Shown here piece by piece: positions 7,330-15,085 of a stretch of DNA of 64,000 bases (its first letter is position 1; the number at the start of each line of letters is the position of its first letter). The translations under genes and the position numbers were made by a program. Location of the stretch: the NCBI GenBank assembly GCA_035556715.1, contig DATMER010000096.1, positions 62,001 to 126,000 on the forward strand, read 5' to 3'. The notes below the pieces were generated by a model. That model saw nothing but the letters and a program-made list of their open reading frames with translations. It was not told where the DNA came from and did no database searches. This DNA comes from DATMER01 sp035556715. GTDB lineage: Bacteria > Acidobacteriota > Thermoanaerobaculia > Multivoradales > UBA5704.

Positions 7330-9324
7330 ATGCGGAGCATCAGGTGTCTTGCCCTTGCCATTCTTCTGTGCGCCAGTCTGCAACAGCGGGCCGAGGCCCA
7401 GGAGGCGCCGGCCCAGGCCGCGCTGCCGAAGCCGGCGACGGCCGCCACGAAGGAGAGGAACGCGGCGGTCCTCAAGGAGCTGCCGTTTCAGAACCGCGAG
7501 GACTTCGCGGAGGCGCAGCGCGGATTGATCGCCAAGATCGACCTGCCCGTCATCCGCGGCGACTCCCCCCTGCCGATCTGGGACCTGACCGCCTACACGC
7601 GGTTCGTCAACCTCGATACGCCCGCCCCCGACACGGTCAACCCCAGCCTCTGGCGGCAGCTCCAGCTCCTCACGATCGCCGGGCTCTTCCAGGTCACCGA
7701 CCGCGTCTACCAGGTCCGGGGCTACGACCTCTCGAACGTCAGCATCATCGAGGGGGACACCGGCCTTCTGATCATCGATCCCCTGATCAGCGAGGAGACC
7801 GCGCGCGCCTCCCTCGACCTCTATTACAGGCACCGGCCGCGCAAACCCGTCGTGGCCGTGATCTTCACCCACAGCCACGTGGACCACTACGCCGGGGTCG
7901 CCGGGATCGTGACCCCCGAGGACCTGGCGGCGGGCAGGGTGAAGATCATCGCTCCCGACAACTTCCTCGAAGAGGCGGTGAGCGAGAACGTCATCGCCGG
8001 CAACGCGATGGGCCGGCGCGCCACCTACATGTACGGCGCGTTCCTGCCCAAGGGACCGAAAGGCCAGACGAGCGCCGGCCTCGGGCTCACCAACTCGCTC
8101 GGCACCAAGTCCCTGCTCGACCCGACCGACTCGATCACTCAGACCGGCCAGGAGATGACGGTGGACGGCGTGCGCATCCGCTTCCAGCTCACGCCCAACA
8201 CCGAAGCGCCTGCCGAGATGAACTTCTACTTCCCCGATCTCAAGGCTCTGTGCATGGCCGAGAACATGGCCGCCACCTTCCACAACGTGCTCACGCTGCG
8301 CGGCGCCAAGGTGCGCGATCCGCTGCAATGGAGCAAGTACCTGCAGCAGGCGATCGATCTCTTCGCGGGCGAGGCCGAGGTGGTCTTCACCAGCCATCAC
8401 TGGCCCAAGTGGGGCCAGGCCCAGATCCTCAACTACATGTCCAAGCAGCGCGACCTCTACAAGTACATCAACGACCAGGCGTCACGGCTGTTCAACCAGG
8501 GCTACACGATCCTCGAGCTCGCGGAGATGATCAAGCTGCCCGAGAGCCTCGCCCAAGAGTGGTTCAACCGCGGCTACTACGGCACCGTCAACCACAATGC
8601 CAAGGCGGTCTACCAGCGCTACCTCGGCTGGTTCGACGGCAACCCGGCGCACCTGCACACCTATCCGCCGGCCGAGGGAGGCAAGCGCTACGTCGAGGCC
8701 ATGGGCGGCGCCGACGCCGTGCTCGCCAAGGCGGCGGAGGCCTTCAAGCAAGGCGACTACCGCTGGGTCGCGGAGCTGGTGAGCCACGTCGTCTTCGCCG
8801 ATCCGGACAACCGGCAGGCCCGTCTGCTAGAAGCCGACGCCCTGGAGCAGCTCGGCTACCAGGCCGAGAGCGGCCCCTGGCGCAATTTCTTCCTGATGGG
8901 AGCGCAGGAGCTCCGGGTCGGGGTCTTCAAGCCCGGAGGCGAGAGCGGCGGCGTGAGCACCGAGGTGGTCGAATCGATGGATGTCGATCTGCTGCTCGAC
9001 TACGTCGCCATTCACCTGAACGGCCCGCGCGCCGCCGGCAAGATCGGGCGCTACGACTTCGTCTTCACGGACGTCGAGCAGACCTGGCGCGTGAACCTGG
9101 AAAACGCGGTCCTCCAGTATTCTCCGGCCCGACCGGGAGCCGCCGCGGAAGCGACCCTCACCCTTACCCGCGCCACCCTGAACGACGTGATCGGCGGAAA
9201 GGTCACCTACGACCAGGCGGTGAAGTCCGGAGCGATCCAGGTGAGCGGCAATCAGGCCGCGGCGGCCGAGCTGTTCTCGCTCCTGGATCTCTTCGATCCC
9301 TGGTTCAACATCGTGACGCCGTGA
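7330..9324 (+). CDS. Secreted linear alkylsulfatase, SdsA1/BDS1 family
   Basis: A 664-residue protein with a signal peptide (residues 1-23, ending AEAQ). The metallo-beta-lactamase core carries THSHVDHYAG near residues 180-189, the zinc motif of group III alkylsulfatases. These hydrolyse primary alkyl sulfates such as SDS to alcohols, releasing sulfate. The ENMAATFHNVLTLRG segment typical of SdsA1 follows, then a helical dimerisation region (DADAVLAKAAEAFKQGDY). A C-terminal SCP2-like domain (about 540-664) ends with QAAAAELFSLLDLFDPWFNIVTP. A strong SD, GGAAGGAGG, precedes ATG 7330. It likely acts in the periplasm or outside the cell for sulfur or carbon scavenging. Confidence 0.92.
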   Translation: MRSIRCLALAILLCASLQQRAEAQEAPAQAALPKPATAATKERNAAVLKELPFQNREDFAEAQRGLIAKIDLPVIRGDSPLPIWDLTAYTRFVNLDTPAPDTVNPSLWRQLQLLTIAGLFQVTDRVYQVRGYDLSNVSIIEGDTGLLIIDPLISEETARASLDLYYRHRPRKPVVAVIFTHSHVDHYAGVAGIVTPEDLAAGRVKIIAPDNFLEEAVSENVIAGNAMGRRATYMYGAFLPKGPKGQTSAGLGLTNSLGTKSLLDPTDSITQTGQEMTVDGVRIRFQLTPNTEAPAEMNFYFPDLKALCMAENMAATFHNVLTLRGAKVRDPLQWSKYLQQAIDLFAGEAEVVFTSHHWPKWGQAQILNYMSKQRDLYKYINDQASRLFNQGYTILELAEMIKLPESLAQEWFNRGYYGTVNHNAKAVYQRYLGWFDGNPAHLHTYPPAEGGKRYVEAMGGADAVLAKAAEAFKQGDYRWVAELVSHVVFADPDNRQARLLEADALEQLGYQAESGPWRNFFLMGAQELRVGVFKPGGESGGVSTEVVESMDVDLLLDYVAIHLNGPRAAGKIGRYDFVFTDVEQTWRVNLENAVLQYSPARPGAAAEATLTLTRATLNDVIGGKVTYDQAVKSGAIQVSGNQAAAAELFSLLDLFDPWFNIVTP

Positions 9325-9366
9325 AGAGGAAGGCGGTACACTGGGCTCTCCGACCACGGAGGCGAG

Positions 9367-10638
9367 ATGGAGCAACTTCCCGCTTGGGGATCCGTCCGGC
9401 GAGCCCTGTTCCGGTTCCTGTTCTGCTACCTCGCCCTCTACAACTTCCCCTTCCCCCTGGACGTCATTCCCGCCTACGGCGAGGTCCTGAAGCAGTTGTA
9501 CAGGGAGATCTGGAACGCGGTCCTGCCTTGGGTGGGGGAGCACGTATTCGGGGTCGAGGTCCGTTTGCGCGCCTCGGGCGGCGGGGACACGACCTACGGC
9601 TACGTGCAGCTCTTCTGCTATCTGATCCTCGCGCTGGCGGCCATGGCCATCTGGACGCTCCTGGACAGCCGGCGCGTCAGCTACGCGCGGCTCCACGAAT
9701 GGCTGCGGGTCTACGTCCGCTTCGCGCTGGCGGCCGCGATGATCCTGTATGGGGCGTACAAGGTAATTCCGGAGCAGTTCGGCCCCCCGTTTCCGAGCGA
9801 TCTCCTGCAGCCGATCGGCGAGAGCTCTCCCATGAAGCTCCTATGGACGTTCATGGGGGCGTCCATTTCCTACGTCATCTTCACCGGCGCGGCCGAGGTG
9901 CTCGGCGGCCTGCTGCTTGTCGCCCGCCGCACCACGCTGCTCGGCGCGCTCCTGTGCATCGGGGTCCTGAGCAACGTGGTCATGCTCAACCTCAGCTACG
10001 ACGTGCCGGTCAAGCAGTACTCATCCCACTTGCTCCTGATGGCTGTCTTTCTGGTTGTTCCCGACCTGAGGCGGCTCGCGAGCCTGTTCGTCCGGAACCG
10101 CCGGGTGCCGCCCGCCGAGCCGCCCCCGCTTTTCGCCAGCCGCAAAGGCAACCGCGCCGCGCTGGTCTTCCGCTCGGTGTTCATCCTGTACGTCACCGTC
10201 GCTGCGCTCCACCGGTCCTACAAGGACAGGCTGCAATTTGCGGACTTGGCGGCCCGACATCCGTTGTACGGAGTCTGGGAGGTCGAGGAGCTCGCAGTCG
10301 ACGGGGCCGTCCGGCCGCTGCTGGTCACGGACGAAACCCTGTGGCGACGGCTGGTCTTCGATTGGCCGGGGGCGATCGGCATCCAGTATCCCCACGAGGC
10401 TGCGATCCACGAGTATGAGCTTAGGCTGGACCCCGGGCCGCACAGGTACACGCTCTGTTGCGACCCGGAGTGGAAGGCCGCCATCTCCTACAAGCGGGTC
10501 GAGCCGGACGTGCTCGCCCTGGAGGGGACGGTGGACGGCAGGCAGATCCGCGGCCGGTTCCGCCGGCTGGACGATTCCCGGTTCCCGCTCCTCAGCCGCG
10601 GCTTCCACTGGATCAACGAGTGGCCTCTCAACCGCTGA
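9367..10638 (+). CDS. DoxX-like integral membrane protein with C-terminal soluble domain
   Basis: A 423-residue membrane protein. Hydrophobic segments appear near residues 13-30, 78-100, 117-137, 160-185, 188-212 and 215-235. The arrangement with an acidic/aromatic-rich extracytoplasmic part resembles the DoxX/DoxD superfamily. After a transmembrane-like segment near 260-275, a roughly 150-residue soluble domain rich in Trp and Arg follows (YGVWEVEELAVDG to FHWINEWPLNR). This looks like a lipocalin-type beta-rich tail but was not identified. GGAGGCGAG lies immediately upstream of the ATG. No function is assigned; DoxX proteins are linked to redox or sulfur metabolism in some bacteria. Confidence 0.7.
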   Translation: MEQLPAWGSVRRALFRFLFCYLALYNFPFPLDVIPAYGEVLKQLYREIWNAVLPWVGEHVFGVEVRLRASGGGDTTYGYVQLFCYLILALAAMAIWTLLDSRRVSYARLHEWLRVYVRFALAAAMILYGAYKVIPEQFGPPFPSDLLQPIGESSPMKLLWTFMGASISYVIFTGAAEVLGGLLLVARRTTLLGALLCIGVLSNVVMLNLSYDVPVKQYSSHLLLMAVFLVVPDLRRLASLFVRNRRVPPAEPPPLFASRKGNRAALVFRSVFILYVTVAALHRSYKDRLQFADLAARHPLYGVWEVEELAVDGAVRPLLVTDETLWRRLVFDWPGAIGIQYPHEAAIHEYELRLDPGPHRYTLCCDPEWKAAISYKRVEPDVLALEGTVDGRQIRGRFRRLDDSRFPLLSRGFHWINEWPLNR

Positions 10639-10639
10639 G

Positions 10640-10933
10640 ACAGGACAGAATTACGGAGCTATCGGACCAGAGTGCGAACTTGTCGGACCAATATCAAAAT
10701 TTATCGGACACAGCCTTGAGTTTATCGGACCTGATCGCCGCATCACCGGGCAGACGATCGAATGAATCGGACATACATGGTTAGTCGCCGGACAGGACAG
10801 CGAAGTTACCGGACCAGTTCCAGTAAAATTTGGACCGCGACCGGATGAAATCGGTCTTCAGCGCGCGAAAATCGGACCTTCAGGCGGAGGAAAGAGACCG
10901 AGCGGAGGTGTTTTCGGACAGGATCACCGCTTG
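10640..10933. repeat. Periodic array A: hexamer CGGACM every 21 bp
   Basis: This convergent intergenic gap contains 14 consecutive rows of exactly 21 nt. A hexamer close to CGGAC(A/C), usually preceded by AT, starts at 10642, 10663, 10684, 10705, 10726, 10747, 10768, 10789, 10810, 10831, 10852, 10873, 10894 and 10915. Eight of the fourteen hexamers match CGGACM exactly, and most of the rest differ at one position. The 12-13 nt between motifs are not conserved beyond a mild T/A-rich end. The array fills the space between the DoxX-like stop and the XRE gene stop. In one frame it reads as weak heptads (LSDQxxN) but stop codons interrupt it, so it is not an intact gene. Confidence 0.8.
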
Positions 10934-11352
10934 CCACGCGGCGATTTCCCATCCATCTCCTCCCGCACGGCAGCGCGGATCGAATCCTTCAACTCCCCGC
11001 CTAGCGCCTCCTTCAGCGCGTCGCGCACCAGCGCGGCGACGTCGCCGGAGGCACCATTCGCCGGCTTCCCGGCGTTGGGAGGAGCGATCTCCCGGGGCAT
11101 GATCCAGTCGTGGAGGCGGTACTTCGCTTCCTGCTGGGGAAAGCCGAGCTCCAGGAAGTCCTGAGCCGGAACGTTCAAGAGGCGGGCGAGCCCCACGATG
11201 TGGCGCACCCGGAGCTCATTTCTGCCGTCGAGGATCCGATCGAGATTGCCGTGGCCGAGACTCATCGCCGTCTCGATGCGGCGGATGGACAGACCGGAGG
11301 CACTGATCGCCTGCCGCATGACGGCGCGCAACTGCCGGAGGTCTTCGCTCAT
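10924..11352 (-). CDS. XRE-family HTH DNA-binding protein
   Basis: A 142-residue regulator. Residues 5-65 form a Cro/CI-type helix-turn-helix: LSIRRIETAMSLGHGNLDRILDGR is the recognition region, followed by LRVRHIVGLARLLNVPAQDF. The C-terminal part (about 90-142) is a charged helix that may oligomerise (VAALVRDALKEALGGELKDSIRAAVREEM). ATG at 11350-11352. It stands alone on the minus strand, directly adjoining array A at its 3' end. Its target is unknown; autoregulation is common in such orphan XRE genes. Confidence 0.82.
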   Translation of the reverse strand: MSEDLRQLRAVMRQAISASGLSIRRIETAMSLGHGNLDRILDGRNELRVRHIVGLARLLNVPAQDFLELGFPQQEAKYRLHDWIMPREIAPPNAGKPANGASGDVAALVRDALKEALGGELKDSIRAAVREEMDGKSPRGKR

Positions 11353-11441
11353 GAAGGTGGGACAACTCTACGGCAGGTCCGCCGGGACTTCAAGACCGCG
11401 CGCTAACTCGCGCGCTCAATTCAAACCCAGTTGCCTTCGAA

Positions 11442-11621
11442 TCAGCTCGCAGAGGCTGTTCTTGATCTCGCGGCGTCCATCATCAACTTATAGGCGTCCC
11501 GGATGTTTTCCTCCAACTCGGGCAGGGACTCGCCCTGGCTGAAAACGCTTGGAACCTCTTTCAGCCGCCCGATGTACCAGTCTTCGTCGATCCAGTACTC
11601 CAGGGTGAACGATTTACGCAT
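11442..11621 (-). pseudogene. HicB-like/DUF1902-type small protein, apparently frameshifted
   Basis: An ATG at 11619-11621, preceded by a GGAGAC SD on the minus strand, opens a 59-codon frame. Its first 50 residues match HicB-like antitoxin proteins: FTLEYWIDEDWYIGRLKEVP then VFSQGESLPELEENIRDAYKLMMD. It then ends in a poor tail (RSRTASAS). Shifting the frame by one base after the MMD codons gives REIKNSLCELIRRQLGLN with a stop at 11416-11418, a more natural C-terminus. A single-base indel is therefore likely, but sequencing error or a genuine short form is possible. No HicA toxin is visible next to it. Confidence 0.55.
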
Positions 11622-11631
11622 GTAAGTCTCC

Positions 11632-12330
11632 TCAAAGCTTCGCTTTGCGTCGCAGGCGGTCCAGCTCCTCGGCGAGAGCCCAAGCCCGTTCCTCGGCTGC
11701 TGCGGCGCGGTCCTCAGCGGTTTGGCGAGCAGCGATCTCCGACCGGAGCGCCGCCTCGAGCTCGTCGTTCCACAGGAGCTTCTCTCCGCTTGCTGTGTCC
11801 ACCAACCGCAGCCGCTCGTCTTCGGGCCGTACCGTTACGCCGGCAGTCCGAACGTCCAGCGAGCCGTCACTGTTCACCGGAATCGACCGATAGCGGCCCC
11901 GTTCGAGACGATAACCCTGAAGCCGCGGCTCCAGGTAATCCCCGTAGGGATCGAAGAGCACCAACTCCTCCACGCCGAGTCGCTCGTAGAGGACCTTCTT
12001 GGAGCCCATGTCCTCGCGCCGGGTCCACCGCGAGGTGATCTCGAAGACCAGGGCGGGAACCTTCTCTTCCCAGAGGAGATAGGTGTCCCGGCTCCTCTTG
12101 GCGACACCCCGGGCGAACAGGACGTCGGGAGCCACGGACTTGTTGCGGTCTCCCTTTTGGTAGTAGAGGAGGAGGTTGCCGCCCACCCACACGTCCGCCG
12201 TGCCGGCGAAGCGCCGTTCCAGTCCTTCGATGACATCGGACATCACCACGCGGTGGAGCGTCGTCTCGGCCATGGGCTGGCCGTCGGAGGTGGGGTACTC
12301 GATCTCCTGCTCGAGCGGCAGTGCGCACAT
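11632..12330 (-). CDS. Uma2-family PD-(D/E)xK endonuclease-like protein
   Basis: A 232-residue Uma2/DUF820 protein. The restriction-endonuclease-like core shows SVAPDVLFA (the PD motif) and ALVFEITS (the ExT/S strand), followed by RREDMGSKKVLYERLGVEELVLFDP, the helix and strand typical of Uma2. The C-terminal 40 residues form an Ala/Glu/Arg-rich coiled coil (AARQTAEDRAAAAEERAWALAEELDRLRRK), common in this family. Cellular roles of Uma2 proteins are unknown; they are often multicopy and mobile. Its stop lies 10 nt upstream of the HicB-like start, so they may form one unit. Confidence 0.85.
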   Translation of the reverse strand: MCALPLEQEIEYPTSDGQPMAETTLHRVVMSDVIEGLERRFAGTADVWVGGNLLLYYQKGDRNKSVAPDVLFARGVAKRSRDTYLLWEEKVPALVFEITSRWTRREDMGSKKVLYERLGVEELVLFDPYGDYLEPRLQGYRLERGRYRSIPVNSDGSLDVRTAGVTVRPEDERLRLVDTASGEKLLWNDELEAALRSEIAARQTAEDRAAAAEERAWALAEELDRLRRKAKL

Positions 12331-12406
12331 ACGTGCCTTTCCTCTTGAAACGGTCCCGACGGTCGCGCCATCAGATCACCAGGAGGCGTCCTGACGCAAC
12401 CCCCTT

Positions 12407-13462
12407 TTATGGTACCACGCCCCGCCGCCCCTGCCGCCGGGCCAGCAGCTCGCGGTATCTCTCTCTCCTCTTGCGCGCCTGCCAGAAGCGGGGGAGGAAG
12501 GTGACCAGAAAGAAGAGCGCCATGGCGATCCCGAGCTGGACGAAAACTCCCGAGCGGGCTCCCGTGGCCGCCCGGGAGAGGGCGTGGGCGAAGTAGGTGA
12601 AGAAGGGGACGGTCAGCGCGAGCCCCACGAAGGTCGAGGAGAGGAACAGGCCGGGCCGGATGCCCACGAAGGCGGCGCAGTAGTTGACCAGGGCGAAGGG
12701 GAGGGGCAGGAAACGGACTCCCGCCAGGCTCCAGAAGCCGCCTCGCCTCGCCACCATCCGCTCCACCCGGCGCAGCTTCCGGCCGAAAAGGTGGAGGACG
12801 AAGTCCCTCCCCAGCACCCGGCCCAGCCAGTAGGTGGTGGCCGCTCCCAGGAAGGTGCCGAGCACGTTGTAGACCGACCCCCAGAGCACGCCCCAGACCA
12901 TGCCGCCGGCAACCAGCATCGGCGTCGCGGGCACGCCCAGGGTACAGAGGACCACGAAGGAGAGGACCAGCAGCACCGGCGCCCACCAGGTGCCGCGCAG
13001 GCGCTCGAACAGGGCCAGGATCGCATCCTTGTTCAGATACTCGGCCAGCGGCGACCATTGGAAGACCGCGAAGCCGGTGCCTACGATCAGCACCAGGGCC
13101 AGGAAGCGGAGGAGGAGGCGCGGCGGGATGCGCGGCGCGGCCTGGAGGCGCGGCGGCGCGGCCGCGGCCCGGTCCACCGTCGGCGGGAGCTCCTTGCGCA
13201 GCCTCGCCACGTTCACACCCAGCACCGCATCCGGCAGCCCGGCCAGCACGTTTCTCGCCGAGTCGTAGAGGTGGGTCGCCGAGTCCCACCGGCGATCCCA
13301 TTGGTGGTGGAGCGCGCCGGCCAGGCGGATCAGGGCCAGGCAGAGCTCGCGGTCGTCCCCGGTCAGAGCCTTCCAGGGCTCTTCCCAGGCGATGAGCGCC
13401 TGGACGTACTCCCCCCTCAGGTAGGCCTCGTAGCCGGGGAGGAGCAGAGGGTTGATAGGCAC
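12407..13462 (-). CDS. DUF309-VTT (SNARE-associated/DedA-like) fusion membrane protein
   Basis: A 351-residue two-domain protein. Residues 1-90 match DUF309: YEAYLRGEYVQALIAWEEPWKAL followed by LALIRLAGALHHQWDRRWDSATHLYDSA. A basic, Pro-rich linker (about 91-115) leads to a hydrophobic domain (about 116-330) of the VTT/TVP38 family. Its signature pieces are LCTLGVPATPMLVAGGMVWG, GTFLGAATTYWLGRVLGRDFV and SLAGVRFLPLPFALVNYCAAFVGI. VTT proteins (DedA, VMP1/TMEM41-like) are linked to lipid scrambling and membrane homeostasis. Putting DUF309, usually a small soluble protein, on the same chain is unusual. ATG at 13460-13462. Confidence 0.82.
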   Translation of the reverse strand: MPINPLLLPGYEAYLRGEYVQALIAWEEPWKALTGDDRELCLALIRLAGALHHQWDRRWDSATHLYDSARNVLAGLPDAVLGVNVARLRKELPPTVDRAAAAPPRLQAAPRIPPRLLLRFLALVLIVGTGFAVFQWSPLAEYLNKDAILALFERLRGTWWAPVLLVLSFVVLCTLGVPATPMLVAGGMVWGVLWGSVYNVLGTFLGAATTYWLGRVLGRDFVLHLFGRKLRRVERMVARRGGFWSLAGVRFLPLPFALVNYCAAFVGIRPGLFLSSTFVGLALTVPFFTYFAHALSRAATGARSGVFVQLGIAMALFFLVTFLPRFWQARKRRERYRELLARRQGRRGVVP

Positions 13463-13477
13463 GAGTCGTTTGTCACA

Positions 13478-13535
13478 GTAGGGGCGGCCCTTGTGGCCGC
13501 CCTCCGGCCCGGGCGCCCACGAGGGACGCCCCTAC
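13478..13535. repeat. GTAGGGGCG-type extragenic inverted repeat
   Basis: Ends GTAGGGGCG and CGCCCCTAC are inverted, with a second internal pairing GGGCGGCC/GGCCGCCC. The same element type appears as a pair at 49194-49266. The right end supplies the TAG stop (13532-13534, minus strand) of the downstream-reading Fe-trafficking-like gene. Confidence 0.7.
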
Positions 13536-13816
13536 GAGGGACCGGGGCCGAGCTGGACAGTCCCCGTCCCTCCGCCCTCGCCCGGGAACAGGAACTCCCG
13601 CATGTGGAGGTTGAGGGTCTGCTGCGAGCCGGCGTCCATGAAGTTGAGGCGGAGCTCGTTGATGATGATGACCTCGGCCTTCTGCCACTCCGCCCAGCAG
13701 TCGGCGCAGACCTTCTCCTGGATCTCGGCGCCGAGCGGGCCGGGCATGGTTCGCCGGGTCAGGGCCGGAGCGTCCGTCCGTCCGCAGCGCGCGCAGTGGA
13801 CCGTTGTTTCAGGCAT
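13532..13816 (-). CDS. YggX-like Fe(2+)-trafficking protein with CxxC pairs
   Basis: A 94-residue small protein similar to the YggX/Fe(2+)-trafficking family, which limits oxidative damage to iron-sulfur proteins. Family features are PGPLGAEIQEKVCADCWAEWQKAEVIIINELRLN and a C-terminal MREFLFPGE. Here two pairs, HCARCG (8-11) and VCADCW (37-40), could form a zinc or iron ribbon not present in E. coli YggX, which has a single conserved Cys. The last dozen residues (GGGTGTVQLGPGPS) are low complexity and end in a repeat element. ATG overlaps the preceding stop by one base, so it belongs to the end of the Mla/nucleotide-sugar operon. Confidence 0.75.
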   Translation of the reverse strand: MPETTVHCARCGRTDAPALTRRTMPGPLGAEIQEKVCADCWAEWQKAEVIIINELRLNFMDAGSQQTLNLHMREFLFPGEGGGTGTVQLGPGPS

Positions 13817-14094
13817 CAGCGGACCTCCCCTGGCAGGACGATGAGGCTGTCCTGGCGTTGCAGGATCTCCCTGGGCACACGGACGACCAGCACGAGGTCG
13901 GTGTCGTCGGGATTCCCCCGGAGCCCCTTCACGATCTCGTCCGGGACGTTCAGCTTCACGTAGGCCGGACGCTTCTCGTTCTGGCGGGCGCTCTCGGCGA
14001 CCAGGTCGCGGAGCGGGATCAGCTCGACCCGCTCCGGGTACTTCTCCAGAGCGTAGGTCAGGCTCCGTATCGGGTTCTTCGGGGGGTTTTGCAT
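13816..14094 (-). CDS. Conserved small hypothetical protein
   Basis: A 92-residue soluble protein that I do not recognise. It is charged, with no signal or membrane segment. It contains an N-terminal helix (SLTYALEKYPERVELIPLRDLV) and a strand-rich C-terminus (YVKLNVPDEIVKGL, TDLVLVVRVPREIL). Placement is operonic: 10 nt after the UDP-glucuronate decarboxylase gene, and its stop overlaps the YggX-like start by one base. Normal codon use for the region supports it being real. No function can be proposed. Confidence 0.6.
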   Translation of the reverse strand: MQNPPKNPIRSLTYALEKYPERVELIPLRDLVAESARQNEKRPAYVKLNVPDEIVKGLRGNPDDTDLVLVVRVPREILQRQDSLIVLPGEVR

Positions 14095-14104
14095 GGAAGG
14101 AATC

Positions 14105-15085
14105 TTATACCGTCCGCTCGATCCCGGAAGGCTCCAACCGCCCCTCCTTGGTCAGGGCACGGCGGAAGTACTCGACGGTGCTTTTGAGGCCCTCGGCCAG
14201 CGGCACCTTCGGCTCCCAGCCCAGGTGCGTCCGGGCCAGGGTGATGTCCGGCTGCCGGGTCTGCGGGTCGTCGACCGGCAGCGGCTTGAAGACGATCTCG
14301 CTGTCGCTCTGCACCGCGTCGCGGATGGTCTCGGCGAATTCCAGGATGGTCATCTCATGCGGGTTGCCGATGTTGCACGGCTGGGCGAGGTCGCTGTTGA
14401 GCAGCCGCCAGATCCCCTCGACGAGGTCGTCCACGTAGCAGAAGGAGCGGGTCTGCCGGCCTTCTCCGAAGACGGTCATGGGCTCGCCGGTGAGGGCCTG
14501 CTGCAGGAACGCGGGCACCACCCGGCCGTCCCTCAGGCGCATGCGCGGGCCGTAGGTGTTGAAGATCCGCACGATGCGGACCTCCAGGCCGTGGGTGCGG
14601 TGGTAGGCCATGGCCATGGCCTCGGCGAAGCGCTTGGCCTCGTCGTAGACCCCACGGGGACCCACCGGGTTCACGTTGCCCCAGTAGGTCTCTTTCTGCG
14701 GATGCTCCTTGGGGTCGCCGTAGACCTCCGAGGTGGAGGCGAGCAGGAAGCGCGCCCCCTTGGCCTTGGCGAGGCCGAGGGAGTTGTGGGTACCGAGCGA
14801 GCCGACCTTCAGGGTCTGGATCGGCAGCTCCAGGTAGTCCACGGGGCTTGCCGGCGACGCGAAGTGGAGCACGCGGTCGACCCGGCCCTCCAACTGGAAC
14901 GGGTTCGACACGTCGTGCTGGATGAACTCGAAGTCGTCCCGCTCCATCAGGTGCTGGATGTTGTCGGTCCGCCCGGTGACCAGGTTGTCCACGCAGACCA
15001 CCCGGTGGCCTTCGGCGAGCAGGCGCTCGCAGAGGTGCGATCCCAGGAACCCTGCCCCGCCGGTGACGACCGTCCGCGGGGTCAC
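14105..15085 (-). CDS. UDP-glucuronate decarboxylase (UDP-xylose synthase)
   Basis: A 326-residue extended SDR. The Rossmann motif is GGAGFLGSH near residues 8-16. The UXS hallmark HFASPASPVDY is present, followed by the substrate strand STSEVYGDP and the active site YxxxK as YDEAKRFAE. GRQTRSFCYVDDLVEG and QPDI/T near the C-terminus are also characteristic. It converts UDP-glucuronate to UDP-xylose with CO2 release, using NAD+ as a recycled cofactor. The start is GTG at 15083-15085, overlapping the ugd stop by 4 nt, directly coupling it to the enzyme that makes its substrate. Confidence 0.93.
   Translation of the reverse strand: MTPRTVVTGGAGFLGSHLCERLLAEGHRVVCVDNLVTGRTDNIQHLMERDDFEFIQHDVSNPFQLEGRVDRVLHFASPASPVDYLELPIQTLKVGSLGTHNSLGLAKAKGARFLLASTSEVYGDPKEHPQKETYWGNVNPVGPRGVYDEAKRFAEAMAMAYHRTHGLEVRIVRIFNTYGPRMRLRDGRVVPAFLQQALTGEPMTVFGEGRQTRSFCYVDDLVEGIWRLLNSDLAQPCNIGNPHEMTILEFAETIRDAVQSDSEIVFKPLPVDDPQTRQPDITLARTHLGWEPKVPLAEGLKSTVEYFRRALTKEGRLEPSGIERTV

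Noticed and set aside
7344..10418. 1024-codon plus-strand frame across the alkylsulfatase and DoxX-like genes
   Set aside because: It is an alternate frame of two recognised genes, Arg/Pro/Gly-rich, without start signals or domains.
10640..10933. CRISPR array
   Set aside because: The conserved part is only about 8 bp and the whole period is 21 bp, far below CRISPR repeat/spacer sizes. No cas gene is near. The same reasoning applies to arrays B and C.
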